Source: Aristolochia californica (lineage: Eukaryota > Streptophyta > Magnoliopsida > Piperales > Aristolochiaceae). Taken from it: 64,000 bases of DNA. The notes under the pieces are model-generated. The model had not been told where the DNA came from. It ran no database searches and saw only the letters and a program-made list of their open reading frames with translations. The translations under genes and the position numbers were made by a program. Where the stretch lies: the NCBI GenBank assembly GCA_029961685.1, contig JARWKL010000008.1, positions 6,512,501 to 6,576,500 on the forward strand. The letters run 5' to 3'. Below, in pieces: positions 34,608 to 46,740 of the stretch. The stretch's first letter is position 1. Every line of letters begins with the position of its first letter.

Positions 34608-35292
34608 GAGACGCACTCTAAAAGCTTCCTTTCATTTAATGTCTGTCACAATCTGTTGAATCGTATTTGCCTAAGAAAGCTAGCGAGGAAGATGACTTCT
34701 TATACCCCTTGTGTTGCTGATATTGTAGCCACTGAATCGAGTAGATAAATAGAAAATCAAGTTTTTTCAAATCTTTCTGTTCTTTCAGAATTTGCAACCA
34801 CACACCGACGTTTCAATGACTTGATGGTCCTAGATGGAAAGCGATAATGTTACTTGATGTGTTAACTTCGTCTAACAAGACTGCTGGAATTTCTTGCCTA
34901 GATGCTTGCTGATAGAAGAGTTATATACAGTTCCATGGAAGAAATGGAAGCTGATAACTTTCTGTTTCTCTTTTCTTAAGGTGCTAGAACCAAGCTCTCA
35001 TCTCTTACGCAAAGACAGAAAGATGCTCAAACCAGCTTTTGTCATCTCTCTCTCTCTTCTCCCTCTAATTCAGCTCCAATGCCATATAGTTGTTGCAGTT
35101 AAAAAAACTCTTACCTGGCTGGCCCTTGGATGGGTCCCTGTGCTCAATGAATCAACTCATCTCTCATGTCCTATTCCCATATTGACGAGGTAACGGCCAG
35201 AGGACGGACTTGGGAGTTGGAAAATCGGCATGACTTGACCGGGGAAAACACCCCAGCGGAATTTCAGAAAAATTTCAGCAATCATGTTGGTT
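34608..35292. other. unassigned sequence
   Basis: No family recognised. The plus strand is open from 34894 to 35193, with a hydrophobic stretch (PAFVISLSLLPLIQLQC) after a possible splice acceptor TTTTCTTAAG near 34980. This may be chance or a decayed exon. It ends at the target duplication CTTTC of the next element. Confidence 0.35.
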
Positions 35293-35297
35293 CTTTC

Positions 35298-35752
35298 TGC
35301 AAGGAAATTCACATTTCCTATTCTAATTTGGGTAACATATTTATTATGCAATTATATTTTATATTATTAATAGAATGGGCTGAAATTAAGTGATCTAATT
35401 TTGTTAAGCCCATTACGGAATGGATCATGGGTATGGGCTATGAATATGGGCCAATTGAGTAGATACCATAGGGAATTATGAGAACCCTATATAAAGAGAC
35501 ACAACATGGTTATGGTCCCCAATATACTAAATCACACACAGTTTCCCTTCTCCCCATCCGGAAGAGAGACGAAGGTCCCGTTGAGGAATAAGGCGATTTA
35601 GTTGAGGAAGACCACATCCGTTCTTATCATTCGTCACAGTAAATTCCGCATCAGAATACAAAATTCACGGAATGGATCCAAGTATGTTTTTAATCCTAAT
35701 GTTCTAGCATGTTGTAAATTCTGGATTAGAATTTACTATTACGAATCTAACA
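35298..35752 (+). repeat. 5' LTR (family 1)
   Basis: Starts TGCAAGGAAATTC, where the 3' LTR has TGTTAGG, and ends TCTAACA. A TATA box (CTATATAAAGAG) lies near 35488. The two LTRs differ at about 11 of the first 165 positions by eye. Confidence 0.95.
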
Positions 35753-35754
35753 AG

Positions 35755-35766
35755 TGGTATCAGAGC
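35755..35766 (+). other. primer-binding site (initiator Met tRNA)
   Basis: TGGTATCAGAGC stands two bases after the LTR end, the standard copia site. Confidence 0.95.
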
Positions 35767-37387
35767 ATTTATGTTAGATTATTAGGATTTCTAGATTAAT
35801 TCATGGATTTCAGAAAAAAAAAATTCCACGAAATTCGTATTTTGGGTTGTGAGTTCGTCGGTGTCGCCATCGGGTGGAGGATGGCATTGCAGCGTCCGCT
35901 GGGATATGCTGCAACGACTTTGATTGCCGGCCACCAGTGGATACAACCCCCACCATCTCTCTGCGCATGGCAGAGAGGGCGACAAAAACCCTTCTCTCTG
36001 CGACAAAACACCCCTCCCCCCGTTTCTCTCTGCGCGTGAGCAGAGAGGGCGACAAACACCTCCCCCCCCCTATTTTCTCCACCCGTTTCTCTCTACGCGT
36101 GAGCAGAGAGGGCGACGGAAGAAGCCTCAAAGCCTGTCGATGAAGCGATGTCCGGCGGGAAAAGGGGGAGGCGACGGAGGAAACCTGTCGTCGGATGGAA
36201 TCCGAACAGTGATCGGAGTCTCAGAGCCTTCGGGCGAACGGCAGTGCCAACAACCGAGAGTCATGTGCTGCAGCGCCCGTCAGAAAGAATGGGCGATAGC
36301 AACACCTATCGGAAGCGCTATCGTGGCCCTTGGGTGACAGTAGTGCCCGTCGGGTGCGCTGTCGTGGCCCTTGGGCGGCAGAACCACCTGTCGGGAGGGC
36401 TGTTTTCGCCGTTGGGCAAAAACAGCGTCCGTTGACTCCACCGGGTGCGCTGCCATTCCCGTTGGGCAACTGTTGTGGGAGTGCATCCGTTGGGCAACGG
36501 CTGTGCCCGTTCAAAGCAACGGGTGCGCTGCTATGTCCGTTGGACAAACTGCAATGCGCCATAAAAAAATTATTCTTGGGGTTTGTCAAATTTACCTAAA
36601 GAGATTGACTCGGGTGAGTCAACTCGAACCGGTTGCTACAAATCGGGTCGACTCGGACTAAGCTGGCTCGACTGAGCTGACTTTTGCATTTGGCGTATAT
36701 GCCCAATAAGGCTGCTCATATTTGTTTGTTACATCTGACTAAATGTTTTTTTATATATATTACATTAAAAAACATTTATCGCAGCTCCAAGGAAATAAAG
36801 GCCAACGTCGCGGCGCCAATGGGGGCGGTGGCACAATGTTGGGCAACTGAATAAAAAAAAAATATATTTTGTTTAGTTGGTCTAGTATTTTCAATCAAAT
36901 TGTTTGAAGCTACATGTTACCAACATAACGTTTGTAGTGTAGTATAATTTGACTAGAAATACATAGATGTTTGTACGGAGTTATTTATGCAAATTGTGCT
37001 CGGCCCAAAGGAAGACTCAATTTGGCCAAACCAACAACGTACCTGTGATGATAAATGCGTGACGATTTCATGTGAACAATAGTCGGTCCAAAGAAAGGCT
37101 ATTTTTTGACAGAACTGATTGTCAGTACTTAGTCATTGCACTGAGAGTACCACTTACAATTAATTTCTCTGTCCAAAGACTAGGAATTAATGTTGTACTA
37201 GGTATCTTGAGATGGGTCCTCAATTTGGATTTTATTTTGTACTTGTCTATTTTACTTTATATGACATGCTAGTTAATGTGAGTATGTTTGTTTATTTTGT
37301 TCTGGATCCAGTTTTTTTTGCTACTGCTTTAAATGTTACTGCTCAAATAAGCAGCATTCCAATGTTAAGCAGGACGAATTTTAAGGC
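35767..37387 (+). other. copia leader, GC-rich with decayed repeats
   Basis: A 1.6-kb leader is much more GC-rich in 35860-36560 than its surroundings. Three degenerate copies of a unit around CTCTCTGCGCGTGAGCAGAG lie at about 35958, 36025 and 36089; each is nearly palindromic. A later part (36300-36550) repeats short motifs such as CCGTTGGGCAA and GGGTGCGCTG. Overlapping open frames on both strands there are a by-product of the GC content. No known protein is seen. Confidence 0.7.
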
Positions 37388-38412
37388 CTAGAAAGATACT
37401 GTGGAAATTGTCCTCATTTGTTTGGATTTAGATCTTGCACTTCGGGTAGAGCCACCCATTTCTACTCCTGATAACCTCAGTGAGGTTAAAATTGAGAAGT
37501 GGGAGAGCTCTAACCGAATGTGTTTGATGATCATGAAAAGCTCCATTCCGGAGGCGTTTCGGGGCTCTATGACAGAGAGCGCGAGTGCGAGGGCCAAGAA
37601 GTTCCTAGAAGAAATTGAACAATATTTTGCCAAGAATGAAAAATCAGAGGCGAGTATCCTTTTGGCTAAACTCATTTCGATGAAGTATAAAGGCAAAGGG
37701 AACATAAGAGAGTACATCATGGAAATGTCTCATCTAGCATCAAAAGTCAAGTCACTTAAGTTAGAGCTGTCTAAGGACTTGTTTGTGCACTTGGTTCTTA
37801 TCTCTCTCTTCCTGCACACTTTGGCCAATTCAAAGTGAGTTATAACACTCAGAAGGACAAATGGTCCCTAAATGAGCGTATATCTCACTATGTGCAAGAG
37901 GAAGAGAGGCAGCAACGGGATAAGACTGAAAGTGCTCACTTGGCCTCAACCTCTCAGTACAAGAAGAAGAAGAGAGGTAAGGATACTGCGGTATGTTCTT
38001 CTCAGACTAAGAAACAAAAGAAGTAGGCTAAAGAGTTTACTTGCTTCTTGTGCAAGAAGTCGGGACATATGAAGAAGGATTGTCCCATGTACGCCGCCTG
38101 GTGTGTAAAGAAGGGTATGCCTCTAACTTTAGTTTGTTTTGAAGTTAATTTAGCTTCTGTACCTAAAGACACTTGGTGGGTGGATTCTGGTGCTACCACT
38201 CACATTAGTATGTCTTTGCAGGGTTGCTTGTGGAGCCGACTGCCAAGTGATGCTAAAAAATTCATCTTTGTGGGCGATGGCAATAAAGTTGCAGTAGAGG
38301 CTATAGGAACTTTCAGATTACAATTAAGCACTGGATTTTATTTGGATTTATTTGAGACATTTGTTACACCGTCTTTTAGACGGAATTTAATTTCTATTTC
38401 CATTTTGGACAA
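37388..38412 (+). pseudogene. copia gag and protease, broken
   Basis: Gag landmarks: WESSNRMCLMIMKSSIPEAF, LISMKYKGKGNIREYIMEM and SYNTQKDKWSLNERISHYVQ, with a frame change near 37830. The zinc knuckle CFLCKKSGHMKKDC near 38045 is complete (CX2CX4HX4C). The protease has the intact motif WWVDSGATTHIS near 38180 and then FRRNLISISILDK. A TAG near 38024 interrupts the frame just before the knuckle. Integrase and all downstream domains are deleted. Confidence 0.92.
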
Positions 38413-38771
38413 ATTGATTGCTTATTATTTTATTTATGAACTTGATTGTGTTTTTCTATGTGCAATGTTGACATTGCATTAAGGACTATGGAAAGATCTC
38501 ACTAAAGACTAAAGAAGGACTAGTTGGAAATAGGCATGTTTGAGATCACATTGCATGTAATGTTCATGCTACTCATCCATATTTGATCTATGTCATTGAG
38601 TGTATTAGTATGGTGATCATCGTGGTTTAGTCACGAAAGTAATGTGATGAAAGTCGCGGCAGTTCCATTATTAATATATTCGATGGTTCCATTACTAATA
38701 GTATACAGATGCGCGCCTAAAGAATTGTGATATAATTGTTTCAGGAATGATATGTAACCCAAGTGGGAGAT

Positions 38772-39226
38772 TGTTAGGAAATTCACATTTCCTATTCTAA
38801 TTTGGGTAACATATTTATTATGCAATTATATTTTCTATTATTAATGGAATGGGCTGAAATTAAGTGATCTAATTTTGTTAAGCCCATTAAGGAATGAGCC
38901 ATGGATATGGGCCATGAATATGGATCAATTGAGTAGATACCATAGGGAATTATGGGAATCCTATATAAAGAAACACAACATGGTTATGGTCCCCAATATA
39001 CTAAATCACACACAGTTTTCCTTCTCTCCATCCGGAAGAGAGACGAAGGTCCCATTGAGGAATAAGGTGATTTAGTTGAGGAAGACCATATCCGTTCTTA
39101 TCATTTGTCACTGTAAATTCCGCATCAGATGATGAAATTCACGGAATGGATCCAGGTATGTTTTTAATCCTAATATTCTAGCATGTTGTAAATTCTGGAT
39201 TAGAATTTACTATTACGGATCTAACA
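38772..39226 (+). repeat. 3' LTR (family 1)
   Basis: Starts TGTTAGGAAATTC after AAGTGGGAGAT and ends GGATCTAACA. Its length equals that of the 5' LTR. It is followed by the target duplication CTTTC. Confidence 0.96.
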
Positions 39227-39231
39227 CTTTC

Positions 39232-40306
39232 ATCCCTTCACTTGTATCGTCATCTCAAGAAACACCCAGTTAAGCTTTTGAACACCCAGAACATAAGGTC
39301 TTTCATCGTATCCTCTCAAGAAACACCGAGATGTCCATCCCTGATCTTGACATGGCAAAAGTAATTCTCCCTCTCAAAAACACCCAGTGACCTTAAACTA
39401 TTTTTTGGTTCTTTTAATGCAAGTCTTTGGAGTTAATCCTTTGATGTAGCTACTCCTTGTAGAAAGAAAAACTGTTTTTGGAAAACGGGGGCCAAGCGGA
39501 AGCCACCATGAATTGACTCAACTTGGAACTGATTGGCTTGGAAGAAAAAAGGTTAAAATGAGACTTGACTTTGAAAGTGGATTCAGCCCAATAACCCTTC
39601 CTCTCAGGAACCGAATCCAATAGATTCCAGTGCAATTCCCTTTCCTATCTCAACTTCACTTGTCACTGAAAATTTTCTAATCTTTGAGTTAGTTTAGGCA
39701 AACAAATTTTTTTTTACCAATTCTTCCTAGTCAATTTTATAAAAACCAACCTGTTCACTAACCAATGAGATAATCGGTATGATCGAACCTATATTTTAAA
39801 AGATTTTGGCCACCAATTGACCCAAAAATGTCATATGACATCATTTATCTTAAACCAATAAAAAACATTGGAGGAGAACTTTTATGAAAATCAACTTGTT
39901 CAGTAACCCAATAAGATCAAACCCATATTTTAATAGATTTAACTACCAATTGACTTGAATAATGTCATATGACTTTTTATTATTTTAAAATAATAAAAAT
40001 TTGTTGGAAAACTTTCTCCACCATGCAATGTTGGAGAAGGTGGTGCCCGTAAAGAGGAGGGCCTCTTCCCCTCTTACGAATAAAATTCTTGTTGTTGCAC
40101 ACTTTCTTGTCTCCTCCTTTATCCTTCACCCAAACCGATGACTTGAAAAGTAAGACTTCTTGATCTCAAATGTTTTCTTTAATCTTATTTCTCATTTCAT
40201 AATGTAACCGTCTCAATAAATTGATTTTATTATTGATTATATGTGTAAAAACAGTGACAAAAAATATTTTTAAAATAGAGTAAAATTCTTTAGCAACTTA
40301 ATGGCC
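39232..40306. other. unassigned spacer
   Basis: No gene is recognised. It holds a degenerate direct repeat (39733-40010) and, near 40060-40150, a stretch (TTCACCCAAACCGATGACTTG) resembling the RLP upstream flank at 50770. A 24-base T run at 40307-40330 closes it. Confidence 0.5.
39733..40010. repeat. degenerate direct repeat, about 145-bp period
   Basis: The order TTTTATAAAAACCAACCTGTTCACTAACC, then ATCGAACC, CACCAATTGAC and ATGTCATATGAC, recurs about 145 bp later with many substitutions. Confidence 0.7.
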
Positions 40307-40330
40307 TTTTTTTTTTTTTTTTTTTTTTTT

Positions 40331-41200
40331 GGTTTACATCAATATTGCAAGCAATGAAATCCAATTGGTAAATGTGTTGGAATATGAAAGCCACCATGAC
40401 TTGACTTGGGAATGAAAATGGCCGTATGAAGAAGTTGCCTAACTTGTGTATGAAATGGCACAATGTGGACTTGACAGACCACTGTAAAAGGCCAAAATGA
40501 GGATTTGACTAGCATGTGGAAAAATACATAATCAAGATTTTAATTGGAGATTGTGGTCCACCAAATGATACAACAACACATATAATGTGACCTATGGGAT
40601 AGACTAAGAAGCTCAAAGACACAAACACATCACCATTAAAACAAAGAGGACAGAGACTATAAAAAATATTCAACTACCACCTATGAAAATATCATAATAT
40701 CACTAACAATGTGTGTTTATGCCTAGAAGAAATCATAGCTAGGCAAGAAAGTGCAGAGAGGAATAATTTTTATTGATATAAGGAAATTTTAAGAGGTAAA
40801 ATATTTTTAGTCCTGATTCAATTTTCCCTAAAAAAACTCTTTAATGGGACAAGAAAAAAAACAAAAATTGCTCTTGAAAAAATAATTTGTGTTTGTGTCA
40901 ATTTTGGGAGATGAGAAAATTTTTATCCCACTTATTCCACAAAACTTTCAGAGGATAGAAAATAATTATCTTATTGCTCCTATTGAAAATTAGTCTATTA
41001 ATTTTGTTGATTATGTGTATGTGTGTGTGAGTGTGTCTATGTGTTTGTTTATTATAAGGATAATGTACTTTTAGAAGATTTGATAGGATTTTGGAATTTT
41101 GGTCATTCATTTATAAAATATATCTTTTATAGTTTGAAAACTATTCATAAATTATGTTATGTTTGAAAATAAAAATTCTATTTTTAAATTCTTTTTCAGA
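40331..41200 (+). repeat. R repeat copy 1
   Basis: The first of five copies of a repeat of about 0.9 kb that begins near GGTTTACATCAATATTGCAAGC after a T-rich tract, passes CTATGGGATAGACTAAG, and ends in a TGTG-rich stretch followed by ATAAAAATTCTATTTTTAAA. The other copies are at 41860-42930, 51195-51900, 52430-53340 and 55145-55872. No coding frame is conserved among them. Confidence 0.85.
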
Positions 41201-41859
41201 AAACATGGTTGACGATGAGTCAAATCAAAATTTTGAACGTGTTGCGCACTCTCCAGTCTCCTTCTTTGTCCTTCACCCATAGCGATGACTCAACAAGTTA
41301 AGCCTAAATAGTCTAAAACGAACTGAAAGATAGACCTAAACAACTGCATTTACTTGACAGAATAGAAGGAGCACACTCTCTCTAAAACTTATGCTAAATT
41401 AACTTTTCCCCCATTCAGATGAAACAGTTAAAGGAACAAGTAATGAAATACTCATTACCCTTTCTCTCTATCACCTATTTACAACCCTATCTCTTGTCTC
41501 TCCCACACATAGTCTTATTAACTATATTTGGGACTTTTTTAAAGTTTTACTTGAATAAAATTCACTATAAAATTGTTAGCATGCATTTTCTATTGCAATT
41601 AACCTATGTTCATTGAAATTTGGATTTTTTAATTTTAAATCAATCAAAATCCGTTCAAATATTTGAACTCTTTGATACCTTTAACAAAAACAAGTGAGCT
41701 TGCACTTAAAGATTACTGTATTATCACCTTGACACCCACTTTAAAAAAAATTTAATTTAACGAATTAAAAAAATATTTTAAGAAATTGATTTATCTATAT
41801 TGCCAAAAAACTAAGAAAAAATATCTTGAATGGCTTGAGTGCACATCTCGTACAATTCT
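41201..41859. other. spacer with RLP-flank-like sequence
   Basis: 41200-41340 resembles 50690-50840 upstream of RLP pseudogene II (GTGTTGCGCACTCTCC...CTTCACCC). 41410-41620 resembles 51905-52110, 44310-44490 and 26070-26240. No gene is recognised. Confidence 0.6.
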
Positions 41860-42930
41860 ACTATCTTAACTCTCTCATCTTAGTAGTATAAAACTAACCT
41901 TTGTAGGACTTTCCAAGTTTTTACTTGAATACAATTTACTAGAAAATCTTTCTCAAATATATAGCGTTTTAGTTTAGAAACATAAATGTGGGGTTACACA
42001 AGTAGTAGCCTTGACAAGGACCATGAAGGTTCTTTTTTCTTTTTTCTTTTTCTAGTTCATATCACTATTGTAAGCAATGAAATCCTATAGGCAAATGTAT
42101 TGGAATATGAAAGCTACCTTGACAAGACTTGGGAATGAAAATGGCCCAATGAAGAAGTTATCTAGTTTGGGTATGAAAATGACAAAATGTGGATTTGACT
42201 ATTGACCTGTAAATGCCCAAATGAGGACTGGACTAGCCTAATGGAAAAATGCATAGTGAAGACTTTAAGTGGAGATTGTGGTCCAGTAAATGATATAACT
42301 ACATATATGGCGTGACCAACGAGATAGACTAAGATGCTACAAGTTCATAAAAACATCACTGTTAGAATAAAGATGACAAAAACTATACAAAATATTCAAA
42401 TATCACCTATGAAAATTAGATAATATCACTAGCAATGTGTTCAGGCCTAAGAAGATATCATAGCTAGGTAAGAAAGTAAGAGAAAAATAATTATTCACAT
42501 GACATTAGTTTTTTGTTATATGTAGGTTTTTAAGTGGTAAGAATGTTTTTGGACTAACCCCACAAAACCCTTTAATGCAACAGAAAAAACATATAAAAAA
42601 TTACTCATGAAATTAAATCCTTGTTTGTGTTATTTTCGGGAGACGAGAAAATTGTCACCCCGGATCTTCCACAAAAATTTAAAAAAAGGACCAAAAAATA
42701 ATTTTCTTATTGCCCATTTTGGAAATGAGTCTATTAATTTTGTTGATTATGTGTATGTGTGTTTGTGTATCTATGTGTTTGTTTATTTAAAGGATAGTGT
42801 ACGTTTAGTAGATTTAATAGGATTTTCGAATTTTGGTCATTCACTTGTGAAAATTATCTTTTATAGTTTGAAAACTATTCATAAATTATTTTAAGTTCAC
42901 AAATAAAAAATCTATTTTTGAAATTTTAGT
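41860..42930 (+). repeat. R repeat copy 2
   Basis: Nearly identical to 55145-55872 from ACTCTCTCATCTTAGTA through the TAGTAGCCTTGACAAGGACC block up to GAAATGAGTCTAT; more diverged from the other R copies. After TTGTCACCCCGGATC it also matches the sequence fused to the LRR fragments of units A and B. Confidence 0.88.
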
Positions 42931-43139
42931 TTAGGAATATAACTAATACCACTAGTACCAAAAGAGATAATAAGTAGAAACATAAAACTTGTTATCATAT
43001 GAAATGGAACAATTGACTCATGAAAGTCTATCAAGATAAAACAAACATTCAGAGTATTATGTGACTCAAAGATACAATATGGAATATATATAATATTAAG
43101 TAATATAATTTTTTACCATATTTATAGTAATTATAGCCC

Positions 43140-44128
43140 TTGTAATTATAATTTCATTACATAGTTACATAATATTTTGATTTTATTGTTTTGTAAACAT
43201 CATTTTTAACAAAGAAACATTAAACTAATTGAAGGAAACAATATATTTTTACTCTCAAATTGATTGTTAGTAGTCACTTTTTTCCTTCATTGCTCCATGA
43301 AGTAAGAGAAATGTTGTGGACCCCGAAGGAAAGAACACCCCCCAAATTTTGCTTTAAATTAGCATGGGTGTTTTGGATATTTCGAAATGTGTCACCTAGA
43401 TCAAACTTTGAGATATATCGTTTTGCCCCCTAGGAAATATATGATCCCATATATAAGGCATGCATCCAACCTTGGATTGGTAAAGACATCAATGCAAGGA
43501 TCCTTTGTCTCTCTCCTACATAGTTTTGACCAATCTAGGGCCACTCTATCAGGACCACTAGTTCATCAACCAAGTAGGGTCCAAATTATTGTTTTTAATT
43601 CAAAATATCAAATTTAACTCTTGTGAATTTGCACTAATGACGAGTCAATTCCATCTTCACAACATGTATCAAAAGATGGTAGGATGAGGTCCACTGTCTT
43701 GCTCTAATAAGCCTAAGCCAAAGTTAGACAACCCCAATTTAAATAGCTGACAATTAAAATATTTCTCCTATTACATCTGTATTCAGTATTTGATTAATTG
43801 TATATGTAATTTTTTTCAAAAATGACATATGCATTGTATTTTTCTCTCTCTCTCAATGCGCCTTATTATTTGGCTTATTAGTAAAATGTATTTAGGTAAA
43901 TGTGTAATCTTACGTAAATTCATAAAATGAGTAAATTACTTTCCTAAATACTTGGATATTATACAATCAAATTATCATTACCTTAATTAGTTAGTTAAAG
44001 GAAATCTATTTAGAGGTGTTATTAACTGAATAAATGAAAACATGTTTTAGGATCAACATTATGAAGATCCAATTGTTTTGAAAGAGAATCACTAGATAAT
44101 TTTAAGTTTTTTAAGAAGAGTTAATCTG

Positions 44129-44162
<34 letters not shown>

Positions 44163-45245
44163 TAAAATTATTGGACCAACTATCAGTCAAACCATTTACT
44201 CCCTCTATCAAACCATCTATTACGCATGTTGTAGCTTAGACAAGGATTATGACCATTCTTTTTTTGGTTTACATCAAATGGGGATGGGAATAGGTTTTTC
44301 TCCATTTAGATGAAATCGGTAACGGAACAAGTAATTGAATACCAACTTCCCATTCCCTCTGTTACCTATTTACAACAGTATCTCTTGTCTCTCTCATCCT
44401 AGTCTTATTAAGCATATTTAGATCTTTTCAAGTTTTTACTTGAATAAAATTTACTATAAAATTCATAGCAAGCATTTTCTATTGCAATTCATCTATCTTC
44501 TTATGAATTGGGATTATCATAGAGGGATTTACCTGTGGAAAAAAATAGACCTAGGTGTCATCATCTTTTTTAATTAATGCATACACCACTTAGAGTTTTA
44601 ATAATTGGGAATTAGTTTTTACTTTTAATCTATTAAACATAATTATAAAACTTATTAGCACAAGAAATAAAAATTCATGTAAAATTTAATAGGGTTTTTA
44701 TAATGAAATTATTAAAAATATATAGTATTATATATAATATATAAAATGTTATTCTTTAGATACTCAAAGTGTATTGGCTTGTTTGGGAGATAAACAATAT
44801 CTTCCTCATAGAGGGTACTCAGGCTAAAAATGGATTCAAGTTTTTTGAAGAATTTCCTTGATGTTTTTTAGAAATATTTTGATTGTTTTTTAGCTAGAGG
44901 ATAAAAAGGTCATTTTTTTATATAAAAAAATAGTCAACCGAGTGGTCAGCCTTGCCAAAAACTTCCAAGTTTATTTTTCTTGAAATTACCAGTGAGAAGA
45001 GTCTGAAATTATTCTAGTCTACTTGGAGTTAACATTCTCCTCTTTCTAGTTGCTTGTTTTCTTAATCCTCGAGGTAGGAACAATTATGGAGTCATGACAA
45101 TTGGAAGAGTATTGAGAACACAAAAGATCAATTATGTATTCAATTCGTCCTCCTCAAGATTCATTCTGTTGAAGTGTTTTTCTTTGAAAATTGGAGCACT
45201 TTTTAGTTCATTCATCGTCTGTTTTCTGTCAAAAGAAAGAATTGG
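43140..45245 (+). repeat. RLP downstream spacer, unit C (S and T segments)
   Basis: Collinear with 24953-27175 and 58280-60440 but clearly more diverged than those two are from each other, and lacking part of the T segment near 44940. It includes a (CT)14 run at 44132-44159, longer than the equivalents in units A and B. Confidence 0.88.
44132..44159. repeat. (CT)14 microsatellite
   Basis: Fourteen CT units stand at the position that holds 8 units in unit A (25899-25914) and 10 in unit B (59162-59181). Confidence 0.97.
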
Positions 45246-46740
45246 ACATATTATGTCTTTTTAGTGTAGCATCGAACCGAACTGATTCATGAATAACTCC
45301 AGTTTGGCCTAGAGCCAGCTTGATTCGATTCAAATTAATCCCATCTCGAATCAAATTCGAGATTGGTTTTCGATTTGTTTAAGTAAACTACATGAACTTG
45401 AAGAAGGGTGATTCGATTCACGAAAAAAATGGAGAGCTTCTTAGTCTCACAGTAACCCTAGCTTCTCCCTATTGAAAACAACATGTTTCCACAATCATAT
45501 ATAAGAGACGTATCCAACTCTAGTTTTCATAGTCATCAAGGCTACTGAGATCTCAATTTCATCAACCATGTAGGGGTCAAATTATTTTTTATTCTAAAAC
45601 CGGATTCAAAAATCAGAACTATCTAGGTGTCAATTGTAAGCCTTCAAGAATCTGTGTTTGTAATATTTAATATCATTTTCAATACATAGATACATAATAT
45701 TTTGATCATATTTATTTTTAAATGCAATTTTTCACAAAAGATTAAACAAATCCAAGAAAATAATATAATTTTACTCCCATATTATTTTTTAATGGTCACT
45801 TTTCCCCTTCAAGGAATCTTCCATGGAAGCGCAACACACTATGAGGTAAGCGCAACACACTAACACAATCATGTTTTTAATTTTAATGCACTTCTAAAAT
45901 AAAAATATTTAGAGGTGTTATTACGTGAATAAATGAAACCAGTTTTAGGACCGACAATTCGAAGGCCCAATTATCTTGGGAGAGAATCACTAGACAAGGA
46001 TTATCACGTCTTTTTAAAAAGAAATGCGAGCACAAGGAGTTTTATTCATAATCTAATAGTCAATTTAAGCCACTAACATTACTTTTACAGTGCCTCTACA
46101 ATAAAAAAGAAAAAAGAATGCTGGCTCACATTTATTTGGACTTTAATATAAAAGAAAGTACCAAGCTTACCTACCGGTCAATGAATCAAATATTATCTCT
46201 CTTTCCTTCTCTCTCTACAGAACTACCGAACTTGCTACCAATCAAACTATCTGCTCTCTCTCTTTCTCTCTTAACCGTTAGCAATACATTTCAAATATGA
46301 CTTCCTATACTTTGTAAAATTTCTTTCTCTTTCAATTTCTCTCAATCACACTCAAAATCGAATTCGAATTTAATAGGGATAGAGCTGGGGTGGGCGCGAA
46401 AGTTTGATATATATCAATTACCCAAAAATCCAATTCTGATATATGAGAGATTTACACCCATGATGTCTCAATGGACTTCATAGGACAATACACTCATAAT
46501 TTTTAAAAATTAAAATTCTTAAAAACACATTATTTCCAACATATTTGTATAAAAATCCAGATACACCAATTTTGAAAATGATAACTATATAAATCTTTGT
46601 TTGAATTAGAGTATAACTTGAGAATTTCATCTCAAAAAACTAATTTTTTTTGTAAAAATTAAAACAAAATGTGGATTAGAAGTTCAGAACATACACATTT
46701 ATACATCACTAGAAAATGAAAATTTAGAGACACCCAACTC
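45246..46740. repeat. X repeat block, unit C
   Basis: Collinear with 32830-34435, the block upstream of RLP pseudogene I. In units A and B the T segment instead joins directly to the next spacer (GCAAACTTTTG...). So unit C contains extra sequence here, or A and B have lost it. Confidence 0.82.

Larger units (their letters stand above)
35298..39226 (+). mobile_element. Ty1/copia element with intact LTRs and deleted pol (family 1)
   Basis: Two 455-bp LTRs (35298-35752, 38772-39226) are flanked by perfect target duplications CTTTC (35293-35297, 39227-39231). The primer-binding site TGGTATCAGAGC is at 35755 and the polypurine tract AAGTGGGAGAT at 38761. Inside are a GC-rich leader, gag and protease. 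The coding region then jumps near 38412 to the non-coding 3' region, deleting integrase, RT and RNase H. Element 72-3060 of the same family keeps those parts, so it can serve as a partial reference. As it stands this copy would depend on proteins from elsewhere. Confidence 0.97.

Noticed and set aside
35796..36661. Many open frames on both strands around 36 kb
   Set aside because: They sit in a GC- and repeat-rich copia leader, overlap each other in several frames, and show no domain. High GC alone lowers stop frequency.
44132..44159. CT run as a core promoter Y patch
   Set aside because: It lies in a spacer repeat with no TATA box or gene start nearby and varies in length among copies as a microsatellite would.
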